DNA from: Anaerolineae bacterium
GTDB taxonomy: Bacteria > Chloroflexota > Anaerolineae > Promineifilales > Promineifilaceae
Length of the DNA: 64,000 nucleotides
Direction: 5' to 3'
NCBI GenBank assembly: GCA_020848035.1
Contig: JADLAX010000034.1
Span: 62,001 to 126,000 of the forward strand
Shown: positions 59,863 through 64,000 of the stretch, in pieces
Layout: each line of letters starts with the position of its first letter
How positions within the stretch are numbered: the stretch's first letter is position 1
Program-made: the position numbers and the translations under genes
Notes under the pieces: generated by a model
The model's database searches: none
Seen by the model: only the letters and a program-made list of their open reading frames with translations
Told to the model about the DNA's origin: nothing

Positions 59863-59924
59863 TTTTCCCGGAAACTGGGTGGACGCCGCCATAGCGTCAG
59901 CGACATATCAAGTTTCCGGGAAAA
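59863..59924. repeat. TTTTCCCGGAAACT hairpin repeat, copy 3
   Basis: TTTTCCCGGAAACT (59863-59876) and AGTTTCCGGGAAAA (59911-59924), with a 34-base middle that holds GACGCCGCCATAGCGTC as an inner hairpin. Upstream of twin 2 and downstream of the shortened binding protein. Confidence 0.8.
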
Positions 59925-59978
59925 TCTGTCACTTTTTCCTTTTCACTTCCTAAAGCCACTGCCCCAACAAATCTACGC

Positions 59979-60710
59979 TTACGGCCGGTAGACGGTGCCT
60001 ACCAGCCCATCGTATTGTAATCCAGCCAGCGCATTTGTCACAGAATCACGATCGATCTGGCCCACGGCCGTTTCTGCCTCGGCCATTGCCTGGAAGATCA
60101 GCTGCATGGCGTCGTAGGTGGCAGCGGCATAAGGGCCAGCCGTCTCGTCAAAGGGGGTGACGGCATTGTAGGCGGTGGCAAAGTCAGCGGGCAGCAGCAC
60201 GGGGTCTTGAGTGATGAATGGCGCACTGCCCAGCGGCAGCAGGGCGAGGTTGGCATCGGCGTAGAGGGGTTGGGCTACGGCCGTTGTTTCCCCCAGCCCA
60301 TGCCCAATGACGGCAATAACAGCAGGATCGACGGTGAGGGAAGCGGCCGTTTCCGCCGCCAGCAGTCCGTCACCCCTATCATCTAGAGCCACCAGCGCTA
60401 CCCGATAGCCACCGATGCCGCCCGCCTGGTTCACTTCGCGCACCGCCAGCCGCGCCGCGTAAATCGCGTCGTAACCCAGCTCCCGCTGCGCCCCTTCAAA
60501 CGGCGCCACCAGCCCAATTTTGACCACCGGCGGCACGCTGGCGCAGGCGGTAAGCAGCAAAAGAGTGAAAAGTGAAACGTGAAACGTGAAACGAAGGGGC
60601 GAGGCAGGTGCAAAATACCTTTGTCGGACAGAATGATCTAATTCACACCTGCCTAGCCCCTTCGCCAGTAGCAAGTAGCAGGTAGCAAGTAACGATTTAC
60701 CATTTACCAT
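59979..60710 (-). CDS. Shortened Peripla_BP_6-type substrate-binding lipoprotein
   Basis: About 243 residues, far less than the usual 370-420. The N-terminal lobe is clear (KIGLVAPFEGAQRELGYDAIYAARLAVREVNQAGG; VIGHGLGETTAVAQPLYAD) after a lipobox (LLLLTACAS). It then jumps from the first-lobe strand LLPLGSAPF to the family's C-terminal part (YAAATYDAMQLIFQAMAEAE, VTNALAGLQYDGLVGTV), with roughly 150 residues of the middle missing and no frame break visible. The start is unclear because the 5' end runs into GAAACGTGAAACGTGA repeat DNA that codes part of the signal peptide. Likely internal deletion derivative. Confidence 0.7.
   Translation of the reverse strand: MVNGKSLLATCYLLLAKGLGRCELDHSVRQRYFAPASPLRFTFHVSLFTLLLLTACASVPPVVKIGLVAPFEGAQRELGYDAIYAARLAVREVNQAGGIGGYRVALVALDDRGDGLLAAETAASLTVDPAVIAVIGHGLGETTAVAQPLYADANLALLPLGSAPFITQDPVLLPADFATAYNAVTPFDETAGPYAAATYDAMQLIFQAMAEAETAVGQIDRDSVTNALAGLQYDGLVGTVYRP
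60563..60594. repeat. GAAACGTGAAACGTGA half-repeat inside signal-peptide region
   Basis: GAGTGAAAAGTGAAACGTGAAACGTGAAACGA in tandem 7-8-base units, without the facing arm. It is read on the minus strand as RFTFHVSLFT just before the lipobox of the shortened binding protein. Confidence 0.7.
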
Positions 60711-60733
60711 TTACCATTTACCATTCACCATTC
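60665..60733. repeat. AGTAGCA and ATTTACC tandem units
   Basis: GTAGCAAGTAGCAGGTAGCAAGTA followed by about five ATTTACC/ATTCACC units. Low-complexity gap directly after the mltG stop. Confidence 0.8.
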
Positions 60734-61879
60734 TCAGCGGCAGCGCTGGACATTGGCCAGATGCTCCTCGTAGGTAACGCTAAACGCATGGCTGCCAGGA
60801 ACGGCCGCTTGGCAATCCGCCACAAAAAAGATGAAAGGCGTCTCCGCCGGGAAAGCCACCGCCTCCAGCGACGACAGGCTGGGGTTGGCAATTGGTCCCG
60901 GCGGCAGCCCGGCGTAGCGATAAGTGTTGTAGGGCGAATCCAGCTCCAAATCGACCAGCCAGAGCGGTGATTTCCACCAGCTGTCGCTTTCCGGCTGGTA
61001 ACCCAGCGGATACTGCACCGTGGGGTCCGCTTCCAGCCGCATCCCCTGGGCCAGCCGGTTATAAAAAACGCCCGCGATAACCGGCCGTTCGCTGGCGACC
61101 ACCGCCTCGCGCTCCACAATCGCCGCCAGGGTGACGGCCTGGTGGATGGTGAGTCCTTGTGTTTGGTACCCCTGGCGCATGTCGGCCGTGACGCGCCGGT
61201 CAAAGGTGCGCAGCATCAAATCGACCAGGTAAACCGCGTCGGCATCCAGCGGCACGCGGTAGGTGTCGGGGAAGAGGAAGCCTTCAAGCGTGGTGGTGGC
61301 GGGTAAATCGGCCAAAAAAGTGTAAGGAGCCAGATCAAATGCCGCCTGCCGTTGGGCAATCGCCAAAAATTGGCTGGCGTCGATGTTGGCCGTGGGATTG
61401 TCGGCCAGGTAGTCGGCCATCTGCTCCAACCGCCACCCTTCGACAAAACGCAGCGTCGCTTCGCGCACAACGGCCGTTGTCAGCGCGGTGGCTATTTGCG
61501 GGATGGTCTGCTGGGGATCGACGATGTATTCGCCCGCTTCAAGTTGGGCGTCCAGACCGTTGTAGCGCAGGTAGTTAAGGAACAGCTCGCTGTTGTTCAG
61601 CAGGCCAGCAGCGGCCAAATTGGCGGCAATCGTATCGGCCGTTTCGCCGGGCGCGATGGTAAACGGCGCGGGGGTGAAGCCAGTGCCCGCAGGCAGCTCC
61701 AATTCGTCGGCGTTGGCCGCCAGGTAAGCCTGGAGGTAGAGGTCGCGCGGTTGAAGGGAACGGCCGTCGCCGCCCACCACACTCGCCCCACCCCGCCACT
61801 GAAAATAAAACAGCAGCCCCGCTACCAGACAGGCTGTCAGCACCACCATCAGCAGCGCCGACCGCACCACACAGCCCAA
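60734..61879 (-). CDS. mltG: Endolytic murein transglycosylase MltG
   Basis: 381 residues as read from TTG 61879. Membrane helix (ALLMVVLTACLVAGLLFYFQW), LysM-like part (FTIAPGETADTIAANLAAAGL), YceG domain with catalytic Glu in LAAIVEREAVVASERPVIAGVFYNRL, then GMRLEADPTVQYPLG and PYNTYRYAGLPPGPIANPS. Terminates nascent glycan strands at the membrane. In-frame codons continue upstream to a stop, with AGAGGTGAG followed by GTT ATC at about 61958, so the true start might be a non-canonical codon and add about 25 basic residues. Confidence 0.93.
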   Translation of the reverse strand: MGCVVRSALLMVVLTACLVAGLLFYFQWRGGASVVGGDGRSLQPRDLYLQAYLAANADELELPAGTGFTPAPFTIAPGETADTIAANLAAAGLLNNSELFLNYLRYNGLDAQLEAGEYIVDPQQTIPQIATALTTAVVREATLRFVEGWRLEQMADYLADNPTANIDASQFLAIAQRQAAFDLAPYTFLADLPATTTLEGFLFPDTYRVPLDADAVYLVDLMLRTFDRRVTADMRQGYQTQGLTIHQAVTLAAIVEREAVVASERPVIAGVFYNRLAQGMRLEADPTVQYPLGYQPESDSWWKSPLWLVDLELDSPYNTYRYAGLPPGPIANPSLSSLEAVAFPAETPFIFFVADCQAAVPGSHAFSVTYEEHLANVQRCR

Positions 61880-61983
61880 CGACCGGCGCTTCGGGCTGTG
61901 GACAGGTTCTTGAAACGGATCCTTGCGGCGCGGCGGCCGACTTTTTTGCGTATCGATAACTCACCTCTGCCAAAACATGAACA

Positions 61984-62042
61984 AAGATTTCGCAGATTAC
62001 ACAGATGAAAAAATCTTATAAATCTGCGAAATCTGTTGATAT
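61984..62042. repeat. CAGATTTCGCAGATT palindrome, copy
   Basis: AAAGATTTCGCAGATTACAC faces TAAATCTGCGAAATCTGTTG. Between ruvX and mltG. Confidence 0.75.
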
Positions 62043-62051
62043 AAGTCCAAT

Positions 62052-62483
62052 TTACGCACGATGCGCGTCCAGGTAACTTTGCAAAATAAACGCTGCGGCC
62101 ACGGCATCCACCTGCTGGCGGGCTTTTTTGCCCCGCTTGCCGCGCTGGCGCAGGCTGTCTTCGGCCTGGACGGTGGTAAAGCTTTCATCCCAAAACTGGA
62201 TCGGTACGGCGCACTGCTGGCTGAACTCGGCAATGTAGTCACGAATCCAGACGGCCGTATCGCTATCCCCACCCTCACTCGTCGTTGGCAAACCCACCAG
62301 TAGCAGCGTCACCTTTTGCTCAGCCAAAATTTGCTGGTAGCGAGCGAAATCTTCGTCGCGAGACTTCCGCTGCACCACGCCATACGATTGGGCAATCGTC
62401 CGCGTCGGGTCGCTGAGGGCCACACCCACGCGCTTGCTGCCCAAATCCAGGGCCATGACGCGGCCAGGTAAACGGTTGTTCAC
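62052..62483 (-). CDS. ruvX: YqgF/RuvX-type RNase H-fold nuclease
   Basis: 143 residues, the normal length. RNase H-fold start MALDLGSKRVGVALSDPT (catalytic Asp), LLVGLPTTSEGGDSD (GLP motif), WDESFTTVQAEDSLRQRG, and VDAVAAAFILQSYL with the last Asp. The GTG at 62483 overlaps the Nudix stop (GTGA), so the two are coupled. Involved in 16S rRNA 5'-end maturation in well-studied relatives; the Holliday resolvase role is disputed. Confidence 0.93.
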   Translation of the reverse strand: MNNRLPGRVMALDLGSKRVGVALSDPTRTIAQSYGVVQRKSRDEDFARYQQILAEQKVTLLLVGLPTTSEGGDSDTAVWIRDYIAEFSQQCAVPIQFWDESFTTVQAEDSLRQRGKRGKKARQQVDAVAAAFILQSYLDAHRA

Positions 62484-63034
62484 TCGCCCAGTTCTCCCAA
62501 CGCCCGCAGCGCATAAAACAGGGCACTTTGCTGCACCGAATCCACAATTTCCCCGGCAAACAGCATCTGCTTCACCTGGGCAATGGGCAGTTTGAGCAGT
62601 TCCATCTCTTCGGTGTGGTCCCAGGCGGTTACGGCCGTTTCCACACACCCCGTTGCCAAAAAGTAGTAGGCATGGCAGGCAAACCGCGCCGGGTCGGGCG
62701 CACCGCTGCCGATGGGCACGATGGCCGCGCAGCTGTGCCCCGTCTCTTCCAGCAGCTCGCGCTGGGCCGTCTCCAGAGCCGATTCCCCCGCATCAATCAG
62801 ACCGCCCGGCGTTTCCAGCAATGTCTTACCCAGGCCGTGCCGATAAATGCGCAGCAGCAGCACTTCGCCCTCCGGCGTAACCGGCACCACGTTCACATAG
62901 CTGCGGCTCTCGACGATGTAGTAGGGATCGACAAGACGGCCGTTGCTCATCTCACACGTATCCGCCCGCACCGCAATCCACTCATTTTGCAGTAAATATT
63001 CCGAATTGAGCACTTTCCAATCTAGTTGATGCAT
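62480..63034 (-). CDS. Nudix hydrolase (ADP-ribose pyrophosphatase type)
   Basis: 184 residues. Nudix box GGLIDAGESALETAQRELLEETG is complete (GX5EX7REUXEEXGU). The N-terminus (YVNVVPVTPEGEVLLLRIYRHGLGKTLLETPGG) fits the ADP-ribose/ADP-sugar pyrophosphatase group. ATG 63034 by homology. Coupled to ruvX. Confidence 0.93.
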   Translation of the reverse strand: MHQLDWKVLNSEYLLQNEWIAVRADTCEMSNGRLVDPYYIVESRSYVNVVPVTPEGEVLLLRIYRHGLGKTLLETPGGLIDAGESALETAQRELLEETGHSCAAIVPIGSGAPDPARFACHAYYFLATGCVETAVTAWDHTEEMELLKLPIAQVKQMLFAGEIVDSVQQSALFYALRALGELGE

Positions 63035-63152
63035 GTTTTTTTCTTTTGCCACAGAGAACACAGAGGTTTAAGAGAAGATAGCTGTGGCTTTTTTCATTGT
63101 CTGGATTACGGCCGTTTTGACTTGTCGTTTCCCCTACGAAACCGAACCGTTA

Positions 63153-63252
63153 CTCGTTCCCACGCTCTGCGTGGGAATGACGACCAGGACGCTCCGCGTC
63201 CCGTGCGACGCGGAGCGTCGCCAAGAGCATTCCACGCAGAGCGTGGAACGAG
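63153..63252. repeat. GTTCCCACGC palindromic element, copy 3
   Basis: 100 bp from CTCGTTCCCACGCTCTGCGT to ACGCAGAGCGTGGAACGAG, with an inner GACGCTCCGCGTC/GACGCGGAGCGTC hairpin. Same family as 11792 and 14807. Upstream of the Nudix gene. Confidence 0.8.
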
Positions 63253-63275
63253 AGCTGTACGGTTACTAACCATTT

Positions 63276-64000
63276 TTACGGTTCAATCTCCGTCTGAATC
63301 CGCGTTGTCAGGTATGGCACCCGGTTAAACCAGACCGGCCAGATCTCCAGCGTGGGCACGGCGCGCAGGGGGAGGTTTTGGTAGAGGTAGGCTGCGGCCG
63401 TTTCTGGTTCCTGCCCGGTAACGGCCGTCACCGGCCCATCCAGCGCCAAATTGGCCGCCACAACTCCCTCGCCAATCATCGAAAAGGTCACCCGGCCCGA
63501 CTCATCCACCGCCACCACGCTGCCGCTGCTGAAGCGAATGCTGTCCGGCACCAGGGTAAAACCATCCGGCACCACCTGCCCCAGCGAATCAAAGGCTAAA
63601 CCGGAAGCGATGGTGGTATCAACGGCCGTTCCCTGCAATTCCGCCCGCAGCACCAGGGTGAGTTCGGCCGTCTGCTCACCCACCTCATGCGAAAACGTCT
63701 CGTCCAAAATGGTCACGAGACGCACCGCATCTTTCGACAGAAATTCACGCTCCGTCAGCTGCGCTTCCATGTTGGCCAGGGCCACCGCCTGCAAAAATTG
63801 CCGCGCCTGCGCCCGCAGCCGCTCCTGATCTTCAGCGGCGACAGCGGTCGTTTCGCGCACCGCCCCGCCCGTCATCTCGGCCAGGTTACGCACCTCCACC
63901 TGCAAATCGAGCGGGCCTTCGACCCGGTTCACCAGGTTGGCCGCCACATTGCCCTGCGGCCCGGGCTCCTCAGCAATGACCTCCACTTCGGCCGTGCTGC
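63276..64000 (-). CDS. Baseplate J/gp47-like protein, 5' end cut by window edge
   Basis: About 241 residues visible; the frame is open to the right edge. VEVIAEEPGPQGNVAANLVNRVEGPLDLQVEVRN matches the pattern of Chloroflexota proteins annotated as baseplate J-like (PGPxGNV-A-x-INRVEGPL). The rest is beta-rich (ELTLVLRAELQGTAVD; SGSVVAVDESGRVTFSMIG) and ends with a region ending TTRIQTEIEP. No membrane helix at this end. Whether it is part of a contractile injection or a surface structure cannot be judged, because the 5' part lies outside the window. Confidence 0.55.
   Translation of the reverse strand, partial: STAEVEVIAEEPGPQGNVAANLVNRVEGPLDLQVEVRNLAEMTGGAVRETTAVAAEDQERLRAQARQFLQAVALANMEAQLTEREFLSKDAVRLVTILDETFSHEVGEQTAELTLVLRAELQGTAVDTTIASGLAFDSLGQVVPDGFTLVPDSIRFSSGSVVAVDESGRVTFSMIGEGVVAANLALDGPVTAVTGQEPETAAAYLYQNLPLRAVPTLEIWPVWFNRVPYLTTRIQTEIEP

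Noticed and set aside
55170..61879. Dedicated cell-division (dcw) cluster
   Set aside because: SLT and MltG proteins are present, but no mur, fts or mre gene lies in the window, so proximity of wall enzymes is noted without naming a cluster.
61575..61973. 132-codon frame with a good ribosome site overlapping the mltG start
   Set aside because: The translation after about 30 codons is Gly/Ala/Cys-rich and lies out of frame with mltG, whose domain motifs are certain. It is considered in the mltG start note only.
62052..62648. 198-residue version of RuvX
   Set aside because: The first 55 residues would be read through the Nudix gene in another frame and lack any similarity; GTG 62483 overlapping the Nudix stop gives the usual length.

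Overview
The window looks like chromosomal DNA from a moderately GC-rich, free-living bacterium of the phylum Chloroflexota (Anaerolineae/Promineifilum-like). No 16S gene is present, so this rests on gene content: a Form I RuBisCO large subunit without any small-subunit gene (the Form I' type first described from such Chloroflexota), a transketolase split into two genes, coenzyme F420 functions, a T-box ahead of valS, many NarL/LuxR two-component proteins, and secreted Thr/Pro-rich surface proteins. Peptidoglycan genes (lysA, mltG, an SLT lytic transglycosylase, M14 peptidases) show that a cell wall is made.

Layout. 0-3 kb: a histidine kinase (cut by the left edge) and its regulator, an orphan receiver protein, and a NarL-type regulator whose receiver has lost its phosphorylation residues; an 18-bp box occurs three times around the last two. 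3.2-7.2 kb: a stress-type membrane protein, split transketolase, MgtC-like and SIMPL-domain proteins. 7.4-10.9 kb (minus): fatty-acid beta-oxidation pair. 11.0-16.7 kb (plus): a flavin/F420-flavoured group with an FbiB-like nitroreductase, an IclR regulator fused to a flavin/F420-binding PPOX domain, a three-part THI5/NMT1-type ABC importer, and cofC. 17-26.3 kb: DUF2207 and lectin-like surface proteins, two SPFH/band-7 proteins, an M14 carboxypeptidase lipoprotein, and a Ser/Thr kinase whose extracellular part is an inactivated M14 domain. 26.5-28.5 kb: tRNA-Thr and a pentapeptide-repeat gene from back-to-back promoters, then lysA. 28.6-32.7 kb (minus): the carbon-fixation operon rbcL-prk-rpe-cbbY, with a NarL two-component system just upstream. 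34-41.7 kb: DoxX-like protein, SGNH hydrolase, GH35 beta-galactosidase, DUF971, a GNAT-nitrilase fusion, and a 615-residue unknown. 41.9-45 kb: valS with promoter and T-box. 45-49.8 kb: an AT-richer membrane protein, DUF454, methyltransferase, GT-C-like protein, cyclophilin. 50-64 kb (minus): two giant paralogous anchored proteins, TPR-SLT lytic transglycosylase, twin coiled-coil membrane proteins, a shortened periplasmic-binding lipoprotein, mltG, ruvX, a Nudix hydrolase, and a baseplate-J-like protein cut by the right edge.

How the genes work together. RuBisCO, phosphoribulokinase, ribulose-phosphate epimerase, CbbY and transketolase form the core of a Calvin cycle; the remaining enzymes must lie elsewhere. 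The kinase-M14 pair, LysA, MltG and SLT proteins suggest coordinated wall turnover and sensing.

The most striking global signal is the octamer palindrome ACGGCCGT. I counted about 120 exact copies by eye (about 1 per 540 bp, against roughly 2 expected), mostly inside genes, where it leaves TAV, NGR or RP tripeptides. It resembles the highly iterated palindromes of cyanobacteria. Intergenic gaps are also filled with several families of imperfect palindromes, some of which have entered coding sequence. No IS element, CRISPR array or rRNA was seen, and no gene-free stretch exceeds about 300 bp.
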